From Parvibaculum indicum (GTDB lineage Bacteria > Pseudomonadota > Alphaproteobacteria > Parvibaculales > Parvibaculaceae): DNA of 64,000 nucleotides. The DNA is taken from the NCBI RefSeq assembly GCF_011762095.1, contig NZ_JAASQO010000014.1, positions 33,768 through 97,767 of the forward strand, in the 5' to 3' direction. A program made the translations under genes and the position numbers. Shown here piece by piece: positions 27,050 through 35,266 of this stretch; the first letter of the stretch is position 1; every line of letters starts with the position of its first letter. Under the pieces are notes generated by a model that saw only the letters and a program-made list of their open reading frames with translations, did no database searches and had not been told where the DNA came from.

Positions 27050-28081
27050 TCAGGGGGCGATGCGCCACTCGAAGCAATCCGCGCCCTCATCCATGCGCCG
27101 CGTGACATCGAGCGTCAGCCGCCGGTTATGCGCGGCCTTGGCGCCTTCCCACAGTCCGTTCCACGCATCGAAACAGGCCGGCGTCACGCCCTCCTTGCCG
27201 TCCATCATGCGCCAGCTCGCCGTCCGCAGGATCGCGGCCTCGCCATCCTGTTCGCGCGTCACCGGGTCGCCGCCCGCCGCCAGCATGGCCGCCAGATAGT
27301 CGGCAAAGCTCGCCGCATCCTTCCCCGCCACGCCCAGCGTTTCGGCGGTCGAGTCATAGGTCTGCATGCCGATCAGCAGCGCCGCTTCATGGCAGAGCGT
27401 TCGCATCTCCGCTTCGCCGAACAGCGACACGGCGGCGGGCAGCATGGTACGGATATATTGCACGGCATAATTGCGCTTGGCCTTCACCATGCGCTCTTCC
27501 GTCCAGTCCACATGCGGCAGTTTCGCCGGATCGGGGTCCGGCCCGTCCTCGTCGAAGCGGAAGCGCAGGCGTTCCTCGTCGCCGAGCGGGCGGTCCTCCT
27601 CGATGAAATAGCCTTCAAGGCACGGGTCGCAGCGTGTGGTGATCTTGGTGCAGACGAAACCGAGCCTGGGGTTGCCGAGCGTCACCCCGCATTGCGCATG
27701 AAAGCCGCGCATGAAGGCGATGCTGGTGTCGTTCGGCACCGCGCAGATGGCGGCCCCTTCCCACACCCAGCGCGGTGGCAGGTAGCGTACCCAGGCCTTC
27801 TTGTCGCTTTCGGGAATGAACTCGCACTTCACCCCGCCGACATGATTGGCGAGATAGATATATTGCGCACAGGCCACCGCATGCGGCAGGCCGCCAAGGC
27901 CCAGGCTCTCGATCCCCGCCTTGAACTTCTCGTTGTGCTGCGTGCGAAAGGTGCGGAAATTGAGTTCGGTGGACGCCTCCGCCCCCTTGAAGGCGGCGGC
28001 GCGGATCAGCATCCCCGTCATATAGCGTTGATGCATCTCCGCGCTGGCCCGCCATCCGGCAAGGTCCTGCTTGCTGGTCAT
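27050..28081 (-). CDS. Conserved-looking cytoplasmic protein of unknown function (343 aa)
   Basis: A 343-residue protein I do not recognise. It has no signal peptide or membrane helix. Notable stretches are FRTFRTQHNEKFKAGIESLG, HVGGVKCEFIPESDKKAWVR, a cysteine cluster region HAQCGVTLGNPRLGFVCTK followed by TRCDPCLEGYF, and HEAALLIGMQTYDSTAE. The Cys-Asp-Pro-Cys pair and conserved-looking His/Cys suggest a metal or redox site (inference). ATG at 28081 has a strong GGGAGGAAAG. It lies 61 bp downstream of the DJ-1-type gene on the same strand and may share its promoter. Confidence 0.65.
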   Translation of the reverse strand: MTSKQDLAGWRASAEMHQRYMTGMLIRAAAFKGAEASTELNFRTFRTQHNEKFKAGIESLGLGGLPHAVACAQYIYLANHVGGVKCEFIPESDKKAWVRYLPPRWVWEGAAICAVPNDTSIAFMRGFHAQCGVTLGNPRLGFVCTKITTRCDPCLEGYFIEEDRPLGDEERLRFRFDEDGPDPDPAKLPHVDWTEERMVKAKRNYAVQYIRTMLPAAVSLFGEAEMRTLCHEAALLIGMQTYDSTAETLGVAGKDAASFADYLAAMLAAGGDPVTREQDGEAAILRTASWRMMDGKEGVTPACFDAWNGLWEGAKAAHNRRLTLDVTRRMDEGADCFEWRIAP

Positions 28082-28142
28082 TCTTTCCTCCCTGTTTTCC
28101 AGGAAGGATAGCGCGTCGGGCGATTCTGTTACACCGCCCGCC

Positions 28143-28772
28143 TTACACCGCCGCGCTATAGGGCGGGGCCGGGTCGTATTCCATGGCCTTCTGGGTGAGG
28201 CGGGCATGGTCGGGGCCGTAAAGCTGCCCCGTCAGCCAGAGCGCCATGTCGATCCCGGCGGAAACGCCCGCCGAGGTGACGAGATTGCCGTCCCGCACAT
28301 AGCGGATCGCCTCCAGCACCTCGCCCGCATAGCCGCGTTTGCGGAGGTCGGGCACGAATGCCCAATGGGTGGTGACGCGCTTGCCGTCCGTCAGGCCCGC
28401 CGCCCCCAGCACCAGCGAGCCGGTGCACACGCTCGTCACCCATTCCGCGCCCTTCGCCTGGGCTTTGAGGAAATCCAGCATGGGCTGGTTGGTTTCTTCG
28501 CGCCTTGTGCCGTTGCCGCCGGGAATGAGCAGAATGTCGAGTTGCGGCGCATCGGCAAAGCTGTGCGTGGCGGCGATCTCCATGCCCTTGGCGCAGCGCA
28601 CCGGCTTGCCGCTTTCCGAAATCAGCAGCACCTCGTGCCGCGCCTCGTCGCCCAGATGGCCGAACACTTCATTGGCCATGGTGAAAACCTCGAAGGGCCC
28701 CACGAAATCGAGTTCCTCCGCATCGTCGAAAAGAACGAGGCCGATCTGGCGGCGCTTGGTGTCACTGGACAT
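28143..28772 (-). CDS. DJ-1/PfpI family protein (209 aa)
   Basis: A single-domain DJ-1/PfpI protein. The nucleophile elbow reads WVTSVCTGSLVLGAAG (Cys about 115); the acidic partner lies in LFDDAEELDFVGPFEVF, and THWAF follows the elbow. These features match the isonitrile-hydratase/GlxA-N group. Members act as hydratases, deglycases or ligand sensors. Its start codon overlaps the 3' end of the GlxA regulator gene by 11 bp, so both are made from one message, and the regulator's N-terminal half is homologous to it. Confidence 0.85.
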   Translation of the reverse strand: MSSDTKRRQIGLVLFDDAEELDFVGPFEVFTMANEVFGHLGDEARHEVLLISESGKPVRCAKGMEIAATHSFADAPQLDILLIPGGNGTRREETNQPMLDFLKAQAKGAEWVTSVCTGSLVLGAAGLTDGKRVTTHWAFVPDLRKRGYAGEVLEAIRYVRDGNLVTSAGVSAGIDMALWLTGQLYGPDHARLTQKAMEYDPAPPYSAAV

Positions 28773-29820
28773 GCATGTCTCCTGGGCTGGGGGAAAGGGA
28801 ACCGGACAGGGGCCGTTCGGCCGTGCGGAAGCGTTCGCGATAGCGCTGCGGCGTCACGCCGAGATGGCGCAGAAAGGTCCGGCGCATCCGCTCGCCCGTG
28901 CCGAACCCGCTGTCGAGGGCGATGGCGTCGAACGCGGCATGGCCGCCGGCAAGCGCGCGGCAAGCGGCGTCCACCCTTGCGCGCTCCACGAATTGCGCGG
29001 GCGTGAACCCCGTTTCCTGCGTGAAGTGCCGTGCGAAACTCCGCTCGCTCATCGCGGCAAGCGCGGCAAGCGCGGGCACGGAAAGTTCCGCCTGCGGATG
29101 GTCGGCGATATGCCGGCACACTTTCGCGATGCGCGCATCCTCGGCGCTCTGCGCCGCCAGCTCGGCGGAAAATTGCGACTGCCCGCCCGGCCGCATCAGA
29201 TACATCACATGGTGCCGCGCCAGCGTCAGCGCCGTGTCGCGCCCGAGATCCTGTTCGATCAGCGCCAGCGCCAGGTCCATGCCCGCCGTCACACCCGCCG
29301 ACGACCAGATGTCGCCGTCGCGCACATAGATCGCATCCGCATCGACGGTTATGTCGGGAAACCGCGCGGCGAAAATCTCCGCATAGGCCCAATGGGTGGT
29401 GGCGCGTTTGCCCTTCAGAAGCCCCGCCGCCGCCAGCAATATCGCCCCGGTACAGATGGAGGCCGTCCGCCGCGCCTGGGCGGCGGCGCGGGCGATGAAA
29501 TCCGTCAGCCGCTTGTCATGCATGGCGCCCCGGCTGCCGTCGCCGCCGGACACGAGCAGCGTGTCGAGCCCGTCGAGATCGGCGTCCGTCACCTGCCCGA
29601 TGGAGCGGTCCGCCTGCAGCGCGAGCCCGCTCGTGGTCGCGACCGCGCCGGGCTCCGCCGATACGAGTTCGACCTCATAGGCGGGCCGCCCGTCCGCTCC
29701 CCGCGCCGAGGCGAAAAGCTGAACGGGCCCGGCAATGTCGATCACATTGGCCCCCTCATAGCCGATCGTCATGACGCGGCGGGGGGAGGGGGGGGCGGAA
29801 TTGGCTGGTTTCCTGTTCAT
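28762..29820 (-). CDS. GlxA family transcriptional regulator (DJ-1-like domain + AraC HTH)
   Basis: A 352-residue AraC-family regulator. The N-terminal DJ-1/PfpI-like ligand domain covers about 15-190, with RTASICTGAILLAAAGLLKG and ATTHWAYAE. The C-terminal double helix-turn-helix covers about 235-335, with MSERSFARHFTQETGFTPAQ and SGFGTGERMRRTFLRHLGVT. Members control amine, quaternary-ammonium or aldehyde metabolism. ATG at 29820 is chosen because the domain begins just after it. It heads a long minus-strand run and is the likely local regulator of the DJ-1 gene and perhaps the genes beyond it. Confidence 0.85.
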   Translation of the reverse strand: MNRKPANSAPPSPRRVMTIGYEGANVIDIAGPVQLFASARGADGRPAYEVELVSAEPGAVATTSGLALQADRSIGQVTDADLDGLDTLLVSGGDGSRGAMHDKRLTDFIARAAAQARRTASICTGAILLAAAGLLKGKRATTHWAYAEIFAARFPDITVDADAIYVRDGDIWSSAGVTAGMDLALALIEQDLGRDTALTLARHHVMYLMRPGGQSQFSAELAAQSAEDARIAKVCRHIADHPQAELSVPALAALAAMSERSFARHFTQETGFTPAQFVERARVDAACRALAGGHAAFDAIALDSGFGTGERMRRTFLRHLGVTPQRYRERFRTAERPLSGSLSPSPGDMHVQ

Positions 29821-29897
29821 GGACGGAAGCCTAGCCCGGCGCGTCTCTGGCAGAAATGACAAAAGACAGGCAAATTCCGCCAAACGGCGGTCGCGGC

Positions 29898-30755
29898 CTA
29901 TTGCGGCGTGAAGGTGAAAGTGATTTCCACATACTCGCCGTCGATATAGCTCGGCAGGGGATCGAACGGACCGGCGCGGACGATCGCGGCATATCCCGCC
30001 TGGTCGAAGGCCTCGTCGCCCGAGGACTGCACGATCTTCACATCGACGACGGAGCCGTTCTGGGCGACCGTGATCGAAAATTCGGCCGGATGCCTCGGCA
30101 GGCCGACATTCATTCTGCCGAGGACCGAGCTGATCTTTTCGCGCATCTTGTTGAGATAGAGGTTGCCGCCGCCCCGGGGGCCGCTTGCGCTCGCGCCGCG
30201 GCTCGTTCGCGTGGCGCCATAGCCTTGCGTCACATGCCGCGCCCAGGCCGGCAGCGGGCCGATGGGCTCGTCGCGCTTTTCCGCGGCGCCCTTGTCTTCA
30301 TTTTCCGCCTGTTTCTCCGGCTTGTCCCGCTCGGCCTGTTCCGTCTGCTTTTCGGCTTCCTCCGGCTTTTCTTCGGCGTCGGGCGCGCCGGTTTCGGGTG
30401 CGCCCAGCGGCTCGTCCTGCGCATCGCCGCCCGACCGCATATATTTTGTGTCGATCTTCGGCTGATCGGGCCGGGGTTTTTCCGGTTCGGTCTGCGCCTG
30501 GGGTTGCGGCTGGGGTTGCGGCTTGGGGGCCGGCGGCTGCTGCACCAGTTCCACGGGAATGGCGTCCGGCTCGCGCGGGGGAATCTCGGGATCGGCGCGG
30601 AAATAAAGCGCCATCAAAAGCGCAAGATTGATCGCAAGGCCCACCGCCAGGCCGAGCACAAAAGGCATATCGGCACGGCGCGGCCGTCGCGGCCCGCCCT
30701 GTCGTCCCGGCACGATGCGGCCGAGTTCTGCCTTGCCTGCGCTCACCACACTCAA
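29898..30755 (-). CDS. tonB: TonB family energy transducer
   Basis: A 285-residue TonB-type protein. One N-terminal membrane helix (about 31-50, PFVLGLAVGLAINLALLMAL) is followed by a Pro/Gln/Lys/Glu-rich periplasm-spanning region (PQPQPQPQ and many Glu/Lys). The C-terminal TonB fold (about 200-285) has LPRHPAEFSITVAQNGSVVD and GYAAIVRAGPFDPLPS. It couples the proton motive force (with ExbB/ExbD) to outer-membrane receptors. No ExbB/D or receptor gene is nearby. The start is uncertain: TTG at 30755, GTG at 30749/30746 and ATG at 30668 are all in frame before the helix. Confidence 0.82.
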   Translation of the reverse strand: MSVVSAGKAELGRIVPGRQGGPRRPRRADMPFVLGLAVGLAINLALLMALYFRADPEIPPREPDAIPVELVQQPPAPKPQPQPQPQAQTEPEKPRPDQPKIDTKYMRSGGDAQDEPLGAPETGAPDAEEKPEEAEKQTEQAERDKPEKQAENEDKGAAEKRDEPIGPLPAWARHVTQGYGATRTSRGASASGPRGGGNLYLNKMREKISSVLGRMNVGLPRHPAEFSITVAQNGSVVDVKIVQSSGDEAFDQAGYAAIVRAGPFDPLPSYIDGEYVEITFTFTPQ

Positions 30756-30888
30756 AATACGAAGATCTCCGGCGACGCCATCAACGGAAAGGCATCATGT
30801 GGCGGCCCGCTCTCCCAAACAAGGCGGCGAAAATGGGATTTTTGTCGCTGGGCAGGGGGTGTGAGCAAGGATGAGGTCAACTGCAGCC

Positions 30889-32112
30889 GCCAGACTAGCC
30901 TTTCTTACGGGGATGTGGGCGGCTCATCGGTAGGCGCGACCGGTGCTGATGCATTGGCCTTGGATTTGGGAGCGTATTTCGCAGCGGTCGCGCGAAGGCG
31001 CTCGGCTACATTGTATATATCGTCTAGTGACCCAATCGGAATGCGCTCTTCCGATCCTGAATCGAAAAGGCTGATGTATTTAACCGAACGGTTCAGGTGG
31101 AGCCGACACAGTGGTTTTCGATTGTTGTCGTCGATGAGAATACCGCAATAGCTTTTCTGATCGCGAATTGTTACTCGCTTTGAGTCGATTGTATCGCGGA
31201 CAATCGCGCGGACCATGAGGAAGCCTTCACGCTCTTCCTCTGTGGTGACGATTTCTTCCTCGTGCTGCTCGTCATCCATGATGTCGTCGGCATGTCCCTC
31301 TGAACTTGCGAGAGCTGAAGACAGCCGATTCTGCACGGAATCCCGAATGACTTCTCGAAATGCTGCGCGGACGAGGTTGGTATATTTCTCGACGATTTGA
31401 GAGGTAAAGCGCCCTTCATGGATATTTGCCGCGATAAGTTTGACAAAATCCTCTGACGGGTTGTCGATCAGGGCGGCGATCTCGGACTTAAAGAGAGAAG
31501 TGTATTTTAGGCGTTCTGCACTGGCGAGGATGCCATCGACGTCGAACTCGGCTTTCTCGAATTTTTTCAGTTCGGAAAGGGCGAGGTTAGAAAACTCCGC
31601 GAGATCAATCGTAAGAAACGGTCTGCCATCCAGCTTATTCGGCTCTTCCAAATCGCTGTAAAACTGGAATTCACGCCCATTGGTTAGAATGGCGAATTTC
31701 GCACTGGTAACGGTAAAATAGCGAAAGAGTTGCGCAAGATGTGATTTCTGCAATTGAGTGGTAATAGGTTTGCATTCGACCAGTATGCGTATTTGGTCGT
31801 CTACCTTTATGGCGTAGTCGACTTTCTCGCCCTTTTTGCCGACAGCGTCGGCTGTTAATTCCGGTATGACTTCGGCGGGGTTGAAAACGTCATACCCCAA
31901 GGCCTGGAAGAAAGGGAGTACGACGGCGGTCTTGACGGCTTCCTCTGTTCCCATCGAATCCGAGTGCTCGCGGACTCGATCGGAAAGTGTTCGAATCTGC
32001 TGTTCGATTGTCATGATGATCTCCCCCCGGATTGTGAAGGCTTTGAGCCTTTGGACTACGCTAGGGTAAGTACAGCCTAAATGACAAGCACAACAAATAG
32101 GCAAGCCAGACT
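30889..32112. other. AT-richer island around the HsdR-N-type gene, with possible 8-bp direct repeats
   Basis: The gene and its flanks are visibly poorer in G+C than both neighbours and use A/T-ending codons. GCCAGACT occurs at 30889-30896 and at 32105-32112, just outside the gene on each side. This could be a target-site duplication left by insertion, although an 8-mer match of this kind can arise by chance. No integrase or transposase remains. Confidence 0.4.
30905..32014 (-). CDS. Stand-alone HsdR N-terminal-type nuclease-like protein
   Basis: A 369-residue protein whose N-terminal half matches the type I restriction HsdR_N nuclease fold. A PD-(D/E)xK-like set is visible: Asp66 in EKVDYAIKVDD and Glu80/Lys82 in RILVECKPIT, followed by LFRYFTVTSAKFAILTNGREF. 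There are no helicase motifs, so this is not a complete HsdR. The rest is charged and ends in a Lys/Ala/Pro tail. No methyltransferase or specificity gene is present. ATG at 32014 follows GGGGGGAGA. Its base composition differs from its neighbours and suggests recent transfer; a defence role is plausible but unproven. Confidence 0.72.
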   Translation of the reverse strand: MTIEQQIRTLSDRVREHSDSMGTEEAVKTAVVLPFFQALGYDVFNPAEVIPELTADAVGKKGEKVDYAIKVDDQIRILVECKPITTQLQKSHLAQLFRYFTVTSAKFAILTNGREFQFYSDLEEPNKLDGRPFLTIDLAEFSNLALSELKKFEKAEFDVDGILASAERLKYTSLFKSEIAALIDNPSEDFVKLIAANIHEGRFTSQIVEKYTNLVRAAFREVIRDSVQNRLSSALASSEGHADDIMDDEQHEEEIVTTEEEREGFLMVRAIVRDTIDSKRVTIRDQKSYCGILIDDNNRKPLCRLHLNRSVKYISLFDSGSEERIPIGSLDDIYNVAERLRATAAKYAPKSKANASAPVAPTDEPPTSP

Positions 32113-32227
32113 TTAGGTCGGCACAGAAACCAGTGTCACGACTTACGCGTGGATCGTTGAATCCCCTAAAAGGCTATCGCTTTAGGTAGATAAGGCAGGT
32201 AGCGGCAGGGGACTATATGCTTGGTCC

Positions 32228-32680
32228 TTAGTTTCCCCGCGCCACGGCCAGTCCCGCCCGCGCCAGCGTGACGACGGCGGCGATGGCGCCCACGATCCCC
32301 GCCATGAAAAGCAGGAAATTGAGCGTGTTCCAGTCGAACCCGGTCACCCCGGTGCCGCGTCCGCCCGTCAGCGCGGAGAGGGTGGAAGCCACGACATTGG
32401 TCCAGCCCGACACCACGAGCCCCCAGAAGACCACCTTCTCGCCGGTCGCGCTCAGCGCGAGTTTCGTCGCGGCTGCTGCGGCGGCGATCATCAGCATGCC
32501 GTTCAGCACGCCTTCCATATGCGCCATGCGCCAGGCGCGGATCGTCCCCGGGATCGCCTGCGGCATGGACGGGTCGAGCGTCTGCCCGACAACCGCGCCA
32601 TAGGGAAAGCCGGCGGCAAAGCCCGCCAGCAGCACCAGCGCCCCGTTGGCGACGAGCAGTCCGAATGTTCTGTTGGTCAT
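32228..32680 (-). CDS. Styrene-oxide-isomerase-like (StyC-like) membrane protein
   Basis: A 150-residue protein with four hydrophobic helices. The central pattern WRMAHMEGVLNGMLMIA (about 50-66), then WGLVVSGWTNVV (about 86-97), parallels the WARAHSGPALNGMMVIA and DGWSNV blocks of Pseudomonas StyC as I recall them. His54 aligns with the recalled heme-ligating His58 and Asn60 with Asn64, but the recalled Tyr103 position is Ser. StyC converts epoxides to aldehydes by Meinwald rearrangement. No styrene monooxygenase gene is nearby, so substrate and activity are open. RBS GAGGGAGGG. Confidence 0.6.
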   Translation of the reverse strand: MTNRTFGLLVANGALVLLAGFAAGFPYGAVVGQTLDPSMPQAIPGTIRAWRMAHMEGVLNGMLMIAAAAAATKLALSATGEKVVFWGLVVSGWTNVVASTLSALTGGRGTGVTGFDWNTLNFLLFMAGIVGAIAAVVTLARAGLAVARGN

Positions 32681-32726
32681 GAATGATCCCCTCCCTCTTC
32701 TTCTTGAGGGAGAGCATAGCGGGCCC

Positions 32727-33968
32727 TCAGCCGAGGCGGAAGGCGCAGGTGAAGGCGGAGACCGGCACCCGTCTCTCGGTCCTGAGCGCGCAGCGCTCGA
32801 TGGCATGGACTTCGAAGCCGTGCCGCTCGGCCATCCCGCGCAAATAGGCTTCGCTGTGCCGGAAGCGCCGCGACGGCCCGATTTCATAACCGGCTTCCGG
32901 TTTGCCCTCCGCTTCTTCATTGGAAAAGAAAAACCATCCCCCCGGCGTCAGCACACGGGCAAGGGCGGTGAAGATCGGGTCGAGCTCGCCGATATAGATC
33001 AGCGTGTCGCAGGCGATGGCGGTATCGAAGCGGGCGGGAAAGCTCTCGAGCACGCTCACGGCCTCGCCCACGACGACCTCGCGATAAAGCCCCGTCGCCA
33101 TGGCCGCCGCCGCCATGCGGGGCGAGAGGTCGATCCCGGTCAGATGCGGGCAGCGGGGTTTGAAGGCGGCGCCGGAAAGTCCCGTGCCGCAGCCGATATC
33201 GATGGCCTCGCCGCCGGTCGGCGCCCCGCCGCTCGCCGCCCAGGCGTTCTCCGCCGTGGCAAACAGGAGATCGGGGCCGCGATAGCTCAGCGCGCCGGTC
33301 ATATGCACGTCATAGCGCGCCGCATAGCCGTCGAAGAGATGCCGCACATAGCTGTTGGAGGCCTTGGTGGGCGGCGGGGCCAGGTCGAGTTCGGCCAGCC
33401 GGATCGCCGCGCCCCGTCTGTCCGCCGGATCGGCTTCTTTGGCGATTTTGAAATGGTGCGCGGCGCGGGCGGGTTCGTCCACCTGCGCCCAGGCCTCGCC
33501 GAGGCGGAAATGCGCCCGCGCATCGCCGGGCCGGATGCGCAGCGCGCGTTCGAAATCGGCAATCGCTTCGGGCGTTTCGTCGGCCTGAAGGCGCGCTTCG
33601 CCCAATGCGATCAGCGCGTCCTCGGAGCGTCCGTCGAGATAGCAGGCCTCCCTCAGCGTTTCGATGGCGTCCCCGTGCCGTCCTGCGAGGCTTTGCGCCC
33701 GGCCCAGCAGGGTCAGAAGGCGCGGCCCCGCCATGCCGTTTGCGCGCAGGCGCTCCAGCATCGTCACGGCATCTTCCGCCGCGCCGAGTTCGATCAGCCT
33801 TTCGCTCAATTCGCCGTGAAACCGGCTCTCCGCGCTCGCGGTCCCCGCCTTCAGCGCAAGCGCAATGGCGGCCTCTTTCTCGCCCTCGGCAATCAGCCGG
33901 TCGAGACTGTCGAGAATATGGTCCGGTTCGGCATCCGGTGAGCCGTCTTCGCTATGGGGCAGGGGCAT
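32727..33968 (-). CDS. TPR-containing SAM-dependent methyltransferase
   Basis: A 413-residue protein. The N-terminal ~190 residues are TPR-like helical repeats (EDALIALGEARLQADETPEA, then RPGDARAHFRLGEAWAQ). A class I methyltransferase domain follows (about 215-400) with motif I GGEAIDIGCGTGLSGAA, motif II-like LTGIDLSPRMAAAA and FDTAIACDTLIYIG. This architecture matches predicted TPR-methyltransferases related to UbiE/NDUFAF-type enzymes; the acceptor is unknown. ATG at 33968 is taken as the start; upstream in-frame codons (ATG 34001) lack domain content and overlap the downstream end of the MaoC gene region. Confidence 0.75.
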   Translation of the reverse strand: MPLPHSEDGSPDAEPDHILDSLDRLIAEGEKEAAIALALKAGTASAESRFHGELSERLIELGAAEDAVTMLERLRANGMAGPRLLTLLGRAQSLAGRHGDAIETLREACYLDGRSEDALIALGEARLQADETPEAIADFERALRIRPGDARAHFRLGEAWAQVDEPARAAHHFKIAKEADPADRRGAAIRLAELDLAPPPTKASNSYVRHLFDGYAARYDVHMTGALSYRGPDLLFATAENAWAASGGAPTGGEAIDIGCGTGLSGAAFKPRCPHLTGIDLSPRMAAAAMATGLYREVVVGEAVSVLESFPARFDTAIACDTLIYIGELDPIFTALARVLTPGGWFFFSNEEAEGKPEAGYEIGPSRRFRHSEAYLRGMAERHGFEVHAIERCALRTERRVPVSAFTCAFRLG

Positions 33969-34140
33969 TTGCCGCTTATCCGACAAACAGGGCCGGCACA
34001 TATCGAACGAACGGGGTGCCGACCGAAAAAAGGCCGGGGCGATCTGCCCCGGCCAATTGCCTATATGGTCCCGAAATGCCGTTCCGGCAAGCGGCTTTAT
34101 TCGGCCGACGCTTGAACCGGCTTCCGTCAGCCTGTCCCCA

Positions 34141-34992
34141 TTAGCCCGCAAGCGTGCACTTGCCGTTATTGATGACGACCGCGTCGCGTTCCGGCACGCG
34201 CGCCCGGAAGGAGATCGTGTTGCCGTCCTTCCACAGATCGACGGCGATCTTGTCGCCGGGTATGACGGGCGCGGAAAAGCGCACGTCGAAGCCCGTGATC
34301 TTCGCCGCGTCGTAATCGCAGACCGAGGAGATGATCGCCCGGCAGCAGGTGCCATAGGTGCACAGTCCGTGCAGGATCGGCTTGTCGAAGCCGACCGCCT
34401 TGGCGAATTCCGGGTCGGAGTGAAGCGGGTTGCGGTCGCCGGACAGGCGATAGAGCAGCGCCTGGTCAGGCTTGGTTTCCGCTTCCACCGTCTGGTCCGG
34501 CGCGCGGTCGGGGATCTGGTGGGGCTGCGGCGCGCCTTCGCGCGGACCGCCGAAACCGCCGTCGCCGCGCGCGAAGATGGTGGATTCGAGCGTGCAGAGC
34601 TTGTCCTTGCCCTTTTCCGAAATCACCGTCTCCGTGACGATGATCGCGCCCTTGCCTTCGCCCTTGTCCCAGGCGCCGACGACGCGGCTGTCGGCGGTGA
34701 TCTGCGCGGCGGCGGGCAGCGGACGATGCAGCGTCAGCTTCTGCTCGCCATGCACCACCATCATGTAATTGATGCCGCTGTCGGCGATCGGGCCGGCGCC
34801 CCAGGCGACCACGGTCGCCATGGTCGGCACCGTTTTCAGGTTCTTCTCGTAAACGAAAGAGAGTTCCTTTTCGTCCATCGGGTCGCGCCCGAAGCCGACG
34901 CCCAGCGCATAGAGCATGGTTTCGCGGTCGCCATAGCTGAATTCCTGACCGGTCGATTTCAGCGACATGAGGTGATCGTAATTGATCGCCAT
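34141..34992 (-). CDS. MaoC-type 2-enoyl-CoA hydratase (hydratase 2)
   Basis: A 283-residue double-hotdog protein of the eukaryote-like (R)-hydratase 2 type. The N-terminal hotdog is non-catalytic (about 10-130). The C-terminal one carries the hydratase-2 motif RLSGDRNPLHSDPEFAKA (about 182-199) with the catalytic Asp, Asn and His, then PILHGLCTYG. It hydrates trans-2-enoyl-CoA to (R)-3-hydroxyacyl-CoA, feeding peroxisome-like beta-oxidation or polyester precursors. The start ATG 34992 follows GGGGAGAAGAAG. It is monocistronic on the minus strand. Confidence 0.85.
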   Translation of the reverse strand: MAINYDHLMSLKSTGQEFSYGDRETMLYALGVGFGRDPMDEKELSFVYEKNLKTVPTMATVVAWGAGPIADSGINYMMVVHGEQKLTLHRPLPAAAQITADSRVVGAWDKGEGKGAIIVTETVISEKGKDKLCTLESTIFARGDGGFGGPREGAPQPHQIPDRAPDQTVEAETKPDQALLYRLSGDRNPLHSDPEFAKAVGFDKPILHGLCTYGTCCRAIISSVCDYDAAKITGFDVRFSAPVIPGDKIAVDLWKDGNTISFRARVPERDAVVINNGKCTLAG

Positions 34993-35266
34993 TATCTTCT
35001 TCTCCCCGTTTTCTCCGGCCCCTGACGGCGGGGCCCTGTCTGTTGGGCGCTAGCAAAGCGCGAACGGGAGGGCGGCGCAAGACCGTGGACTGGCCAATAA
35101 TGCGCGTTGTTTGAAGCGTCTGACGACTATTTCGCGCCGCCGTGCCGCGACCGTCGCGAACCCGTAACAGACTCATGTCATCCATGAAGAATGATTCGCT
35201 GCGGCGATTGCCCTTCGATGTCCCGCCGCGCCGAGCCCAACCCGTGCAACTCGCGAGCGAACCGCC

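Noticed and set aside
30905..32014. Complete type I restriction system
   Set aside because: No HsdM, HsdS or helicase motor motifs are encoded nearby; only the N-terminal nuclease-like domain is present.
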